A stretch of DNA of 64,000 nt from Atopsyche davidsoni (GCA_022113835.1 JAILWY010000023.1:12956001-13020000); one strand, 5' to 3'; shown: positions 47,330 to 59,400, counted from the stretch's first letter. Program-made: numbers and translations. Notes: a model not told the origin generated them from the letters alone.

Positions 47330-47600
47330 TGTTGTTACGGTATAGGGAGGTGAGGGCTGCGACCCGTGTTAGCGGGTGACCACACACAAGAGGAGCCCTG
47401 GAATGTTCCCAGATAGGAGCGCGCCAGCTGCCGCCTCGCAGCGTCTAATAAGGAATATCAACGTAATTCGTTTAGAGACGCTCAGAGTTCATCAGCTCCT
47501 CCCAAGCCACGCATCGCAAGTGCTCTGGAGGAAATATTATTTAGCATTGAGAAGAAAAGCCTTCGTGACCATTTTATCTTGCTAGAAAACTCTCCCTAGA
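47330..47600. other. GC-richer islet with a 69-codon plus frame
   Basis: The frame 47376-47585 (MTTHKRSPGMFPDRSAPAAA at its start) is basic and has no known domain. It is more likely a regulatory islet than a gene. Confidence 0.15.
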
Positions 47601-47999
47601 AAGTTCACTGCGTGAAACGTTCCTAGTCGTCATAATGCATTATATTAATAAATTCACATTGAAGTTGATCTGCATAAATCACAAACATATTATCGAGCTA
47701 ACACGTATGAACATGGAGTCAAGAGTTGTAACGTATGGATACATGAAATATTTTATTGATTCTAATAAAATTATGTTTTAGAGAATGAGTCCACATTGAC
47801 AGTCTTACTATGTTTTGAGTAGTAAGGTGACAAATATCTCTTTAAGGTTGTTGTAGCTTGAATATCCTCTTCTCGTGAAACAAATAAAAAAGCTACCTTT
47901 TTCAGAAAAATAATATTAGGAAGCAGCAGAAATTCCATGCTTTGTGTGGTTGCTAAAAACTTTTTGTCCTGTCTTTTTGATGTAAGGATAAATATATTC

Positions 48000-48270
48000 C
48001 ACACATTTTTTCCCGGAGTCCAGAGGACGCGGTGCACTGCGAAGGAGTAATGAAGTCCCGGGAGGTTTGAAAGCCCTGCGGTACTCGGCGGCCGAGAGGT
48101 ACTCGTATTGTGTAGTGCTCGAGCGGGCAGGTGCATGGGCCGCCATCGGCGCTAGGAATGGCTCGGCCACTTACCATCTGGAAATGTCTATGATGTGATT
48201 TCAAATGAACACACCTGCGCGTAATTAAAACCTACTCCGGGGTGCACGACCGCGGGTGCAGCGGCGAGAA
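48000..48270. other. GC-rich islet with a minus-strand donor consensus
   Basis: On the minus strand TTTCCAGATG|GTAAGTGG (GT at about 48175) is a consensus donor preceded by a short open frame starting MKSHHRHFQM at 48204. Three overlapping minus-strand frames (47771-48204) run through it without a domain. It may be an exon end or a chance match in a regulatory islet. Confidence 0.2.
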
Positions 48271-51200
48271 AAATACGCGACTATAATCCGTCAAGCTATT
48301 TTATACAGATTGATGATACGAAGGGGTCTTAATTTTTTTTAGGTAGGTTTTGGCAATCTCTGTAAGTTATTATAAGTTATTATAAGTTATTATTTTGTCT
48401 TAAAGTCTGACTGAAATCTGAGTGACATATTTGGATAACAAGTGATGATAACACAAGTTAGCAACAAGGAATTTTAAGATAAATTTACACTGTCTTTCTT
48501 TTATCTATAAATTTCCTTCTGGCTAAAAATTCAGTAAATTCAGTTATTGTTTGTAAATTATTAAAACATACGTTAACTAAAACTAGTCTTTTAAGATATA
48601 AAAAATAATACCTGCACAGTGAAATAAATTTCCTGTTTTCAATGTTCCCGCGGGTGATTGGTAATATATATATGTCATTTATGTTTTTGTGAAAAAAATC
48701 TTGCTGCGAGTTTGACATAATTTTATTGACGAGATAGATGAACAGTCGGTCAAGTCGCACCTGAGAAATACCTCGCATCGCCTGGTTGCTCAATCACGCC
48801 AATCATTTCTGTTCAATCAACGTTAAATCCGTCCATTTTGAAATTCAAATTTGCGCATCCGGCGGCGGGGCTAAATTATTTTTAATGTCTATTGTACAGC
48901 TGGCAAATGATAAATAATTGATTTATGAAATTTTGATTGAAAAATAAGAGCGTTGCGAATTATGCCATTGTTCACAATGAATCCAGATCCGATGTGGTCA
49001 GTATAAAATAATATTCAATGTCACATATATGGAATGAAAACATTTATTGTTCTTATCCTAGAGACACGGAATGCTGAAATATATATAATAGTGCAATCTA
49101 GAGAATGTTCCCTTAAAATATAAATTATTGTTATCAAGTATATTTAATTTTGATATTTGAGTATACACTAGTTTAGAAAGAGTGAACAAAGTATAAATAT
49201 TAATTAAATAAACTGTGTTCATTCTTTTTTCGTTTTTGTTTTAGGAATAAATAGTCGAAAAGTTATAATTGATATTTCTCAACTTATCGTGTTAAAACAT
49301 TAACTTGCAGGTAAGCCTTACTTGGGTTAGTACTGAGTGATGCTTAAGGATAATGCTTATGCCAATGTCTAGTAGCCATAAATAATAATATAATAATGTA
49401 CTTGTAAAATATTAATAAAGATGAAATACATAGTAGCTTGATTTTAATGTCTCCAGGGTGTTAAATCAATGATGTACTGATCAGGTGCAATATACTCACA
49501 GCTTCTCTTTTCCTCCTCTCCTCTTTAAGTATATGTTAAAATGATTTAACTCAAGAAATGAAAATTGCACCATCATTAGTGATTTAATTTAAAAAAAACA
49601 ATTTTATAATTGTAACAAGTAATATTTTTTTTCTTTTTCGTCAGATCAAACAGTTGATAGACGTATTTATTTTCCTTTATCAATAAGAATCGTACAGCAA
49701 ATAACAGGTCCTGAATCAACTGCTCCAATCACTGAGCCAACAAACCGAATACCAAGACATAGTATGTAGAAAAAGGATTGATTATTTAATTGATATTTGT
49801 GGTATGATATCTTTGATTATTCATTTATATTTATTTCGAATATACTTCAAACTGATTTTATATTTATTATAATGGTTATTATAGTGTAAGTATATGAATA
49901 AGTAAACGAAAAACTGTAAATTATTATATTTTACAATAAGACTTTTAATATTGACTTAAAAAATATTTATGGTATAAATTGTATTAACAAAATTTAATCG
50001 AATTCAATACTTATATGTAATATATAATTGCATCAAAAAGCAGATATATAATTAGTCAAAAGCAACGTACTTCGATTCATATTTAATACCACCTAGCCTA
50101 CAAGCTTCAGTACTTGGCTTTTATACTATTGCCGGGATGTAAAATGTAGCGTCTCAATGATTATCGTGAATATTCCACAAATGCCAGAAATTCCGAGCGT
50201 GATTGTGGTTAATAAACTTGCTCCCTGCGGTCTGGAAAGAGTCTAATGATAATGTTATTGTTACAAATTATTGGTAGTTTATTGGCTCCAGTTTTTATAG
50301 TACCATTTCCGCTACCGATGCTCCTGGGACGGTATTTACAATGCTGTTTAGAAATTATCAAGATCACCTCTGTAATCACTGTACACTCTGGCTTAACGAG
50401 GAACCTAATCACCTGCAGGTATAAGCAGTATGGAGTCGTTATATTTTCAATTATATTTTATTTTATTGGCATCATATACGCTGATTTCTGGAAATAATCA
50501 AACTTTTAATCCTTTATTACTATGCATTTAATTTTACAAGCACATTTTACTGACTTTCATTATTATTATATTTTACCATATAATGACAAAAAAAGTTGCA
50601 ACCATCTCAAAGATTTCATTTTATTAAAAAAATACGGTAGTTTTATTTTAAAATATTCCCATGTAGCAGTTCTTCGTATTTTTATAATTTTATTTTTAAG
50701 TATACGTTAATATTTTTTTTTTTCTTAATATTTAAATTTCGGATTTACAAGACCGGTCGATAGAAGTTGCAGGTTAAAAATATATTAAAGCAATAAAAAC
50801 ATTGACATGGAGAGGCACTCAGCTTCTGTGGTAAAATAAGAAATTAATCGTTGGTGTTATTTCGACTTACACCTATGTCTAATAATATAAATATGAACAG
50901 TTTTAATTTAAATTGAATTCATAATTTTTCTTTTTTTAATTATTTTGGCAACATGAAATAGAAATATTTCTACTTTCTGGCTTCATATATCTTTTGCGTT
51001 CAAAATATTTTTATAGAAGAAAGGTTAGTGTGTATCGAGAGATCTCATAAACGACTATAGGGATGAACCGGTCGTTCTTATAAGAACTAAATATAGAAAA
51101 CAGTTGTTCATCGTGACGCTTTCCAGTATACAATTGTATCGGACGTCGCAGTTGCCAGATTTTTACGATGTATATTGTTTGCAGGTATGCTATGGGAAAT

Positions 51201-51639
51201 TACCGAATCCTAAGTTTTTACGACTATATATTGTTTGGGAGCGCCGCTAAAGGGGGTTTAACGACCCGCTAAAAGGTATTTTTCCCGAAAAAGGTACAGG
51301 AAAATGCCCATGTTTAAATCGCCACCTAGCATTCTAATGTAATTGTGATATTTATGTGTATATACACCCGAAGGAGCCCTAATACAAGTCAGAGTCGAAA
51401 ACGAGTTGTTTTAGTCAATACCTCCTTCACGACGACATATCTTCCTTGCGATTAGCTTGTAAGATACTAGCACAGATTCCTGAATCCAAATCCTAACAAA
51501 TAAATACGGTTCTTTTGTACGAGATGCGTCCCGTACAACATTAATGCGTCTAAAAGATTACTTTGAGGGGCAAGATAAATACAACAGCTGCCAGCCTTAA
51601 ATCATCTTTTGAGTAGCAGAGCCTTCCAGATCTGGAGTC
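48271..51639. other. AT-rich stretch with splice-like junctions
   Basis: It holds juxtaposed acceptor-donor strings at 48341-48344 (TTTTTTTTAG|GTAGGT), 49309-49312 (CTTGCAG|GTAAGC) and 51183-51186 (TTTGCAG|GTATGC). A GC-richer patch at 48840-48880 has no frame. GTTCTTATAAGAAC (51074-51087) is a 14-bp palindrome. A loose 21-bp direct repeat starting TTTTTACGA lies at 51160 and 51215. Confidence 0.35.
48361..48393 (+). repeat. 10-bp tandem repeat, three copies
   Basis: The unit TATAAGTTAT occurs exactly at 48371-48380 and 48381-48390, with an imperfect copy (TGTAAGTTAT) before and a partial copy after. Confidence 0.7.
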
Positions 51640-51900
51640 ACCATTAAAATAATCACAATCCATAAAAGTTATTCGTGAAACGCCGTGTTTCTCGAGATGT
51701 CGAGACGTCCATGTAAGTGCACGGCGTCCAGTCGGCAGACAGTGGACACCTGCCGGGTGTGCGCGCCGCAGGTAATTACCTCTAGACTTATAGAAAGTTA
51801 CTCAATAGACAACGGATGTCGGCGTCTGCACTCGCGGCCGGTGCGAGCACTCGCCTCCATGTAGGGAAAATTTCCAGCCGCGACAACATCCACTGTCGAC
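51640..51900. promoter_or_regulatory. GC-rich islet with coding-like frames
   Basis: E-box-type CACCTG and GC-rich repeats fill the islet. Frames on both strands have very high G/C third positions, so coding potential cannot be assigned to one strand from composition alone. The plus-strand frame is listed separately. Confidence 0.2.
51697..51864 (+). other. Small open frame ending in a donor-like site, unknown
   Basis: The frame starts at ATG 51697 and reads MSRRPCKCTASSRQTVDTCR, then VCAPQ up to GCCGCAG|GTAATT (donor-like at 51772). It continues open to a TAG at 51862-51864 if unspliced. The first 25 codons are Cys-rich (four Cys) with strong G/C third positions. An alternative GTAAGT donor sits inside it at about 51712. 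No family is recognised, and the minus strand is equally open. Confidence 0.2.
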
Positions 51901-54082
51901 GGATTTTTTTTATTCTGAGATCTTGCACGTAAACATGATTTTCTCATGTCAGTGCCTGTCATGGTTAATATTTTCAAATTACAGCCTCGGTACTGAAAAT
52001 AAATTAATCATTTCTGCGATATATTTTATAATATTAAACACTTTTTTATTGAGTTTAATAAAGAAATTCGATATTTTTGACAGAGAGTACTTGGTGGAAT
52101 TCCATTTTAATATTTTTGAATAAAATACTTGAGTGATTTCCTCCACTTGTCAGGTACATTAAAATCACATTACCCCTTACCACCTGACAATCACTCTCTC
52201 TCTTTCCAACAACCTCTCCCTCTAACAATTGTTTACCTAATTGCTTATTATTTTATAAAATCTCACTGTTTGATAATGCCAACGTGAAAGGTTGGCGAAA
52301 CCGGTCACAAAAAAACGAACATGTGGAAAATCACTCAAGAGTTTAATAAACTTGAAAACGTATTTTATTATTCAAGTAATATTTGAGAAACCATTTAACA
52401 ATTATTATATAAAAAAAAATTATAGAATATTTTTGACAGAGAATATTATAATAAAATATTTTTGTGATTTTTTCACCAATAAAATTAATTATGTAGAAAA
52501 AATATTTTATTTACATATGAATTAATTTTTTATTGAAATTTATTACGTTGAAAGCAATAAACTTAAAATTTGGCACTAATTGTAGCAATACCCTCTGGAT
52601 AATGATTTAAAAACTATAACTCTTTTTTTATGAACGTCATAACATGATGATTATATCGAACAAAACCAGTGGAGAATACTGCAGATTGCAGCTGAAGAGA
52701 GCGGCGCAATACCGACGTAAAGTTTTTCTTTTGACATTAAAATGCATATTTTACATAATGTGGAAAACAATAAAAATTTACAAACATTATTTTCCAATTT
52801 AGATAAATGTTTAGCAAGTTAATTGTAAAGATTTACTACCAAATGTGTATGGTGTATATGTATTTTTTTTAAGGCCGCAACATTGTCATATTTTATTTGA
52901 GCAGTCAATAATTATCAAACATAGGCTCTGTTGTTTCTTTGCTGTTCACAATGTGTGTACATCTTATTTATAACATAATTTGTCTTTTGTGCATAAAAAG
53001 TATTTATTCGTGATGGTATCGACATTTTCTCTTACCTTCCATGATGCTTAATCTATTATGTGATAAATGATCAAATAATGTACATATTTTAATGTCGAAT
53101 CGCAATAGAAAATGCTATAAATTTGAGATAAAATAGTAATTACTATATTATCTGAAGGAAAGCCTACTTTACAAGGCACATACTATAATGGTTTTATGGA
53201 TATTCTGACTCAGTATATATATTATACTGTAAATTTACGGCAATTAATAATAACGGTAAGATCCTTCGCCCATTATTAACTGAAATTATTTACCAAGAAT
53301 CAACAGCATTAAAGTATAAATAAATTAATATATAATCCCGGTTGCTCTTGGATATAAAATCTTAATTTTCTCATTAACGGCCTAGTTTTCATTGTTTCTC
53401 AGGTATGTTAGCTACAAATCTGCCAATTACATAACTTATTCAATTAAACCAAATCTATAGATTTATCTACAAACGTAAGCATACTTTCTGTTTTTGTATT
53501 CTGTTACATCTCCATTAAACGTTGAATGTAGATACAACTGTCTAGTTAATTATTTGTTGTGAAGGTAACCCGAGGTCAGTCTCGGTTGCTTCCTAGAGAC
53601 TCGTGACATGTCCAACGCAGCTGCAGTTTCAGTTTCTCATTTACAGAGAATTACATTTCACCATAAATACAGTCAATAACCAAACTTTGGTTAATTTACT
53701 ATCTCCATTTTCTCAATACATATATTTCAACACAAGTATCTCTTTCATATCTCTTTATATCAACACAAAATATATTTTACAGTCTCATTTGGTTAATTTG
53801 TCGAGTATGAGCAAGGGATGCAATCTATGTAGTGGATTCACTTGCACTTCCTTACTGCCATTCTCGTAAATTTGATTTAAATCTTCATTCGTTATCATTT
53901 ATTTACACAATTACTTTAAGGTAGACTAACATAACTAAACTAACATAATCTATATTAAATTGGATTAATGTTAATCAGATGCGTATTTATTTACCCATGC
54001 AGGTATTAGTATGTTTATGTGATTAAGCATATTTTTTCACACATTGAAAACGATTAAAGAAAACTCTCAGAAAATATCATCG
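51901..54082. other. AT-rich stretch
   Basis: A strong pyrimidine-tract acceptor joined to a donor, TTTCTCAG|GTATGT, lies at 53401-53404, and a weaker one, CCACTTGTCAG|GTACAT, at 52152-52155. No supported gene. Confidence 0.4.
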
Positions 54083-54157
54083 TGACTTGTGAGGGATTCG
54101 AACCCACATCCCCAAGCTTTCATGGCCGGTGCATTTATCCAACTATGCTAACGAGCC
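54083..54157 (-). tRNA. tRNA-like sequence, probable pseudogene or SINE head
   Basis: The 75-nt segment folds as a type I tRNA. The acceptor stem GGCTCGT/ACAAGTC has one C-A mismatch, and the D stem GCAT/ATGC is perfect. The anticodon stem CCGGC/GCTTG has one mismatch and a G-T pair, and the T stem GTGGG/CCCTC has one T-T mismatch. The internal promoter is good: A-box TAGCATAGTTGG and B-box GGTTCGAATCC. The anticodon position reads TGA (Ser codons), but T33 is replaced by A, and a tRNA-Ser should have a long variable arm that is absent. A TTTT terminator follows at 54074-54071. I read it as a pol III-competent tRNA pseudogene or tRNA-derived SINE head rather than a working tRNA gene. Confidence 0.5.
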
Positions 54158-54231
54158 ACTGCAATTTAGTGAGAATTTTTAATAATCATAATCTACATAT
54201 GAACCAATATGCCCAGGCTAATCAATATTAT

Positions 54232-54278
54232 AATATATCGATAAACATGATAAACACAATATATCGATAAACATGATA
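54232..54278 (+). repeat. 21-bp direct repeat carrying TATCGATA
   Basis: Identical 21-bp copies at 54232-54252 and 54258-54278 each contain the perfect palindrome TATCGATA (54236-54243 and 54262-54269), the DREF element also recognised by BEAF-type boundary proteins. The pair lies 75-120 bp upstream of the tRNA-like sequence. Confidence 0.8.
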
Positions 54279-55434
54279 TATTCACGATTCATTATTTGAT
54301 CTGTTCATATCACAAAGGGTAATCATAATTGATACTACATACTGATCCAAGATACTCTATTTTTATTTTTAAACCAGCATTATTTTCTCAGTTACCTATA
54401 TTTTTAAAAAATCAACATACTTGGGCGTTTTGACATAAATTTTTCGTACGTCCTTTTAAAATTCTATTAATAATAAAATTTTATTCATTAAATCCCACAG
54501 CAAACACTGAGGTGAAACGCACTATTTAAATTCTGATACGCATCGTGTACTTATTTTTGCTCTTAAAGCAAAAGTAAACTGGTGAGTTTGAACCATTTTA
54601 TTAAATATTCTAGATCAACAATGTGTGAATTCGTGAAAATTTTTAAAATACTTCTTGGGCTGTTTGTTTGCTGGTAGATGTTGGCATCATCTATAGTTTA
54701 CGTAATATTCAAATTACCAATAGTCGTGATGTTCGCTTCACGGATACCCGAATTTCCATACATAACAAGCCTCTCTTGAATTCTCATTCTTCAATTCAAA
54801 CAGTTCCAGATAATATTCAATAGCGTGAGAAATCTAATAATACACAATGCGCGTATGAAAACAATTTGTGCGGCGCATCTGTGTGACTCACCTGAGAAAG
54901 GTACAATATCAAGTCGTGAACAATGTCGGTCTTTTTCTTGCCGTGTACAATGCGTACGTGATGTATTCAGTGTCAACAAATTTCCAGAGGTTCAGGTGTC
55001 ACACCAGTACCCGAGCTCGAGCAAGTGTAGAAGTCCAGAGAGATCTTTGACGCCTCTCCTAGTGTTGGAAAATAGCGACCAATATTATTTAATAAAAAAA
55101 ATTGCACATCTGAATGAAATCGAATTTCCTATGATTAAAAAACTAGTTATGGATCTCTAAGATCCGAACTTTTCATTATGTATTCAATGATTTTTTTTAC
55201 GGTAAATAAATATATGTGGATATGTGGTAGTGGTTTTTGAACATATAAACGTTTTGTAAAATAAAATTAATGGTTCTTTTAAAAGACTGCGCTTTCAAGA
55301 TATTAAACGATCAATTATACAAATAAATTGTTTTCATGATATACTAATTAGGTAAAAGGTAAAATATTTTTTTTACCTTTTACTGTTTAGTTTTTTTTGA
55401 TGTAAATGATATCTGTGCTTTTTTTGTATATTTA
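54279..55434. other. AT-rich stretch with a GC-richer patch
   Basis: A patch at 54840-55070 includes a minus-strand junction TACCTTTCTCAG|GTGAGT (GT at 54891). An overlapping 111-codon plus frame (54825-55160) has no domain. The rest is AT-rich. Confidence 0.35.
55352..55383. repeat. 13-bp perfect hairpin
   Basis: GTAAAAGGTAAAA (55352-55364) and TTTTACCTTTTAC (55371-55383) are exact reverse complements around 6 nt. Confidence 0.65.
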
Positions 55435-55700
55435 CCGATATTCATAATATCGGAATTCGATCAATGGTAAAGAAGAGAGGCCATCCCTAGCCTGATCTCT
55501 TATTTGAGAAACATCACGCCCGGCCCTGGCAGTCGCGGGGCGTGTGTAACCGATCGACCTAATCAAAACAGCCTGCCGCATTCCCCGCCTGAAAGAAAAC
55601 CCACGCATTTTGTATTTTTTTCTCGATCGATAGACTTCCGAACTTATCTGATTAGTTTACAGATAAGATTGTAATTATCTGAAATTAATTTACTGCCCAT
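55435..55700. promoter_or_regulatory. Islet with inverted GATA pair
   Basis: CTTATCTG (55643-55650) and CAGATAAG (55660-55667) form a perfect inverted pair of GATA sites, and a third (TTATCT) follows about ten bases later. Upstream are the inverted repeat CCGATAT/ATATCGG (55435-55453) and a GC-rich patch (55500-55590). GATA-factor pairs of this kind are typical of enhancers. Confidence 0.35.
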
Positions 55701-56089
55701 CTTCCCACTTTACTCGTACTTAAAGCCGTTTTCAATCAAGAACCCACTTAGATTCAAAATAAAGTTTCTACTCGGTACATGTGTCCTGAAAAATGGGGTA
55801 TAAATTATAATTAAAAAATGTGACTTAATCCGCCTAGTCTGCTTTTTTTTTTTTTTCAATGAAGAGATTTTGATGTAGAGTGATTCAATGCGTTGTCTTA
55901 TCGTCACCTTTCATATCATTAATTCACAAATAAAAAAAAAATATATATATTAAATCGAATTTTAAATCTTTATAATATTATTCTCATTTTAAGTCTCTTT
56001 AGATGAAATTGAATTGAAAGGGTATTTATTGGTTGTTCCATTAAAATATCATTGTTTAGTTCATGTGACCAAACATAAGCGTTGTAATT

Positions 56090-56360
56090 AGACACTCGCA
56101 CCCTTGCAGAGCGGCTGAATGGATCGAGTCAATACAAATGACATGCAAATCTTGTCGGTCGGTAACCCTCGCGGGTTCACTTTGTCGGGTGCCCACAATG
56201 GTCCCCATTCAAAACATAACTTTTATTCTCGACGCGTACATTCGAGTCTCGCGCCCCGCGCCATTGTTAATTACTAGCGGAGCGAGAGCCGCCGAGTCTG
56301 TTGATTGTTGATACATTTACCTGCCGCGGCATTCCCGGCCGACAAATGATCTCGAGAGAA
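56090..56360. promoter_or_regulatory. GC-rich islet with Sox and homeodomain motifs
   Basis: CCATTGTTAATTAC joins a Sox-type CCATTGTT to a homeodomain TAATTA-like core, inside a GC-rich block with no reading frame. Candidate enhancer. Confidence 0.25.
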
Positions 56361-58479
56361 ACACACCTGAATCAAATTACAATTGAACGGAAATCGGAGT
56401 GCTTTTTTTTTTCTAAGCGTAACAGCACAATACATATTTTGATATTTCATAATTTGTTACATATTGTGAGTGAGTATTTTTAGTCGCTGTTTTCATGTTT
56501 AAGAAACTGCAGCAATTATATATTATATAACAACTTAGTTTCTAGCGCAAAAAATGGTGGTCATTAAGATATCTTATAACCTTAAAGAAAATAGACTTTT
56601 CTTGAAATTAAAGTGAAATTCAATATTTCTAGCAGCAAATATAAACTCGAAATCTATTACACGCACAGAACTCACGCTATAGCTTAAGTTTGTGCCAACA
56701 TGTCTCGGTGACGTGACCTACCTAACCTCACCTAACCTGACAACCATACCGCTCAAGATACGTTTGCTACTGCCGCTTAATTCGACGTATCTTTCTATCA
56801 TCTCAAGTACGTGCCCGCTCTCGGAGTGGTACGCTCGGTTACTTGTAGTAGCTCTAAAGAAGTCAATCGCCTGTGTTAATAAATTACATAGATTTGTATT
56901 TAATCCTTAGTTTATTCAAAATGCTTTTTTTACTACTCTTTTTTGAACTTTATAAGCAAAAATAGCTAAATTCAAATTATGTAACTATCCTCTCTCAAAT
57001 AGTTACAGCCATCAACAATAATCATCGTGTTTTAATAGAAATACTTGCATAAACAGTTAGTTTATCCGTAAGTCCGAAATTATTTATAGAGCTTTCAAAA
57101 GACAACAGCTTAAGGTATACAAATTATAATCCTAACCAAATAAAAAAACAAAAACACGAGGATGATTCGTAAAAACTGGCAAAAGCATCTTTCAAGGAAT
57201 GTATTAACATCAAACCAGCAAGGTTATTAATCTAGGACTATAATTTAAAATTCGATACACTCTTAGTGTGCTCCTTCACTCGGCCAACCTATGGTAACAA
57301 TAATACTATACTATGAAACCCTTAAACACCATGTAAAATAATATTCGATAATCTTTTGTTTCTATTCTGGTGATGTCATGAGAATGATATTGATCTTTAG
57401 GCCATCCCAACAAAATGATTCAAATATTTTTGTTGTATTAGAAAAACCTTTTATAACTGATTTATTACAACACTTAAATTATTTTTTAAATATAACAGCC
57501 ATTATTTGTTTTTAAATATACGTAAAACATCAAACTCTACATGCTTATACATAATATAATTTAAAACGTTTATTTTAGGAAGTCAATTTTTTAACGTGAA
57601 TGCATAAAGCTGGATACGCATTTACAATTTTTTAAAGACTACAACAGCCTTGTTGAATTGTGATATGATTTAAACGCATATTATGGTTAAATCAAATTCT
57701 TCTCTAATTATACTTATTTGATTTATGATAAATGCCGGCGGTAGTGTTTCAAAATAATGTCTTTCCGGCAATTATAAAAATGGCAAACGCGTTAATACAG
57801 TTTTAATTATAGTGTTACACAGAGCACAGCACGCTTTAACTCGCTACCCTTGCCCTTATGGTGTAAGTGAAATGTTACCGTGAAGGTTTGCGTGCAGCCG
57901 CGCTCACTACTTAGTACGAAAATGAATTATACCAATTTATATCGACTGATTAAGGTTATTTATAACCTAATTTACAGCTATAAATATATGATTCCGAGTC
58001 TGTCATTAATATTATTAACAGGATAGAAAACTATGTTCTATATTACAATTGATCACAAAACCTTCTCAGTAACCATTAAAGCATGTAAAAAATAAATAAA
58101 TATAAGCCAACACACATAAGGTTTGAATGAGTGGATGATAATTGAATCTGAATTGAAAACACCGAATAAATATTCAATTTCATTTTAGTACCTTATTTTA
58201 AATACACTACATTTTAATTCACAAAAATAAAATATTACAAATACGACTTATCTAAAAATGTAGGTCGGTTAAATTTATAATTTCAGGCTTTTTATACAGG
58301 TAAATGTGAGTGCATTAAATATCAGAAGCTTCTAATGCCACTTCGGGTATATCCCACCTGAGCCTTGACTTTTTCAGCGCGGAAACAATTAATTTGAAAT
58401 CTTTACACCTGCATCCGAGTACTAAGTTTTTTCAACTGAAAATAGTGATGGCATCATCATTTAAAAAGGCTTCACAAAT
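56361..58479. other. AT-rich stretch
   Basis: A junction TTTTTATACAG|GTAAAT lies at 58298-58301 after a second acceptor-like TTTCAG (58286), which could bound a 13-nt segment. No gene is supported; the 72-codon frame at 56692-56910 has no domain. Confidence 0.4.
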
Positions 58480-58710
58480 CACAGATCTCCGACCGGCGCG
58501 GTCGGCGGCCCGGAGCGGCTCCGTGCAGTGCGGTGTGCAGTGCTCGGCCGCGAGGTCGCACACCTGTGAACACCTGCGGCCGATCAAAGCCGCATTCCTC
58601 CGCGCCGTCCCGTAGGGCGGGCAGAGAGCATCCCCGACGCGGCGTCCACTCCGCTCCCGCTCCCATCGCCCGAGCCTTCCGTCGCGTACAGCCGCGATAA
58701 TCTTCAACCG
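58480..58710. promoter_or_regulatory. GC-rich, CpG-rich islet
   Basis: One of the most GC-rich pieces of the window, with two close CACCTG E-boxes (58561-58577) and repeated GTGCAGTGC. Frames are open on both strands (plus 58394-58615, minus 58432-58707), as expected in such sequence, without a domain. It may be a promoter or enhancer. Confidence 0.3.
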
Positions 58711-59036
58711 ATTGTATATAGCGTTGTCATTGTTTTAATACGACAGGCAATGAATTATTGTTCAGTTGACTAAAACTACTTTAACAGCAACTTGACATGT
58801 TTCCATGCATACAAACTCTGTGTACACCTCCACGTGTTCGTAAAATTTATATTGAAGTATTTTTTTTTATTGAAAACAAACGAATGATAATTAGTGAATT
58901 TATCAACTTTTAATGACATTTAATAGTACAACAGCATAAAATTTGAGATTAATCACATGTTATTTTAAATCGATCATGTACGTACAGTACTGACCAATAA
59001 CTGACACCTGCGAGACGTGATCTTATAGATCTAAAG
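58711..59036. other. AT-rich spacer
   Basis: Nothing recognised up to the target duplication of the next transposon. Confidence 0.45.
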
Positions 59037-59192
59037 CAGAGGTGTCAAACTCAATTTTGCAGAGGGCCATATATTAAATTTAGTATGTGTAGGCGGGCCA
59101 GATTCAAATAAAATAAGTCTAAAAGCTCTAAAAAACATGATTCTTCTTTCTGTGACACATTGCGATCGCGGGCCGTATCTTTGACATGACTG
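59037..59192. mobile_element. Non-autonomous hAT-type element with 8-bp duplication
   Basis: The 156-bp element starts CAGAGGTGTCAAACTCA and ends with the complement of CAGTCATGTCAAAGATA. The shared tip is CAGnnnTGTCAAA, a hAT-type inverted repeat. ATCTAAAG is duplicated exactly on both sides (59029-59036 and 59193-59200), the 8-bp target duplication of hAT transposons. GGGCC strings sit near both ends. No protein is encoded, so movement would need a transposase from elsewhere. A perfect duplication indicates fairly recent insertion. Confidence 0.85.
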
Positions 59193-59232
59193 ATCTAAAG
59201 CTTCCCAATATATGTTCTAATTTAGCTATGGC

Positions 59233-59400
59233 TGCTTACTCACGCTGTGATACAACTGACAAGCAATCGGTGCTTGGCAAATAGTGTCCCCCTTTGCGCT
59301 GTTTACTTAGGTTAAACTATAAAAAATTACAAAAAGTAAAGGGACCGTATTGGCTTTTTACCGTTTCGTTGTCGATTGTGTTGTAACGTGTGTAGGCGAC
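59233..59400. mobile_element. Foldback MITE copy, about 168 bp
   Basis: The centre, GTTTACTTAGGTTAAACTAT, followed by AAAGGGACCGTATTGGCT, matches the centre and right inner arm of the element at 36510-36682. The arms (ACAACTGACAAGCAATCGGT on the left, ending TTGTAACGTGTGTAGGCGAC on the right) pair imperfectly. It lies only 32 bp beyond the duplication of the hAT element. Confidence 0.6.

Noticed and set aside
51160..51236. Imperfect direct repeat TTTTTACGA...TATATTGTTTG
   Set aside because: Only about 18 of 21 bases agree, and there are no boundaries or further copies, so it may be chance in AT-rich DNA.
54825..55160. 111-codon plus-strand frame
   Set aside because: No domain; amino-acid make-up is average for a random frame; it crosses a minus-strand splice-like junction.
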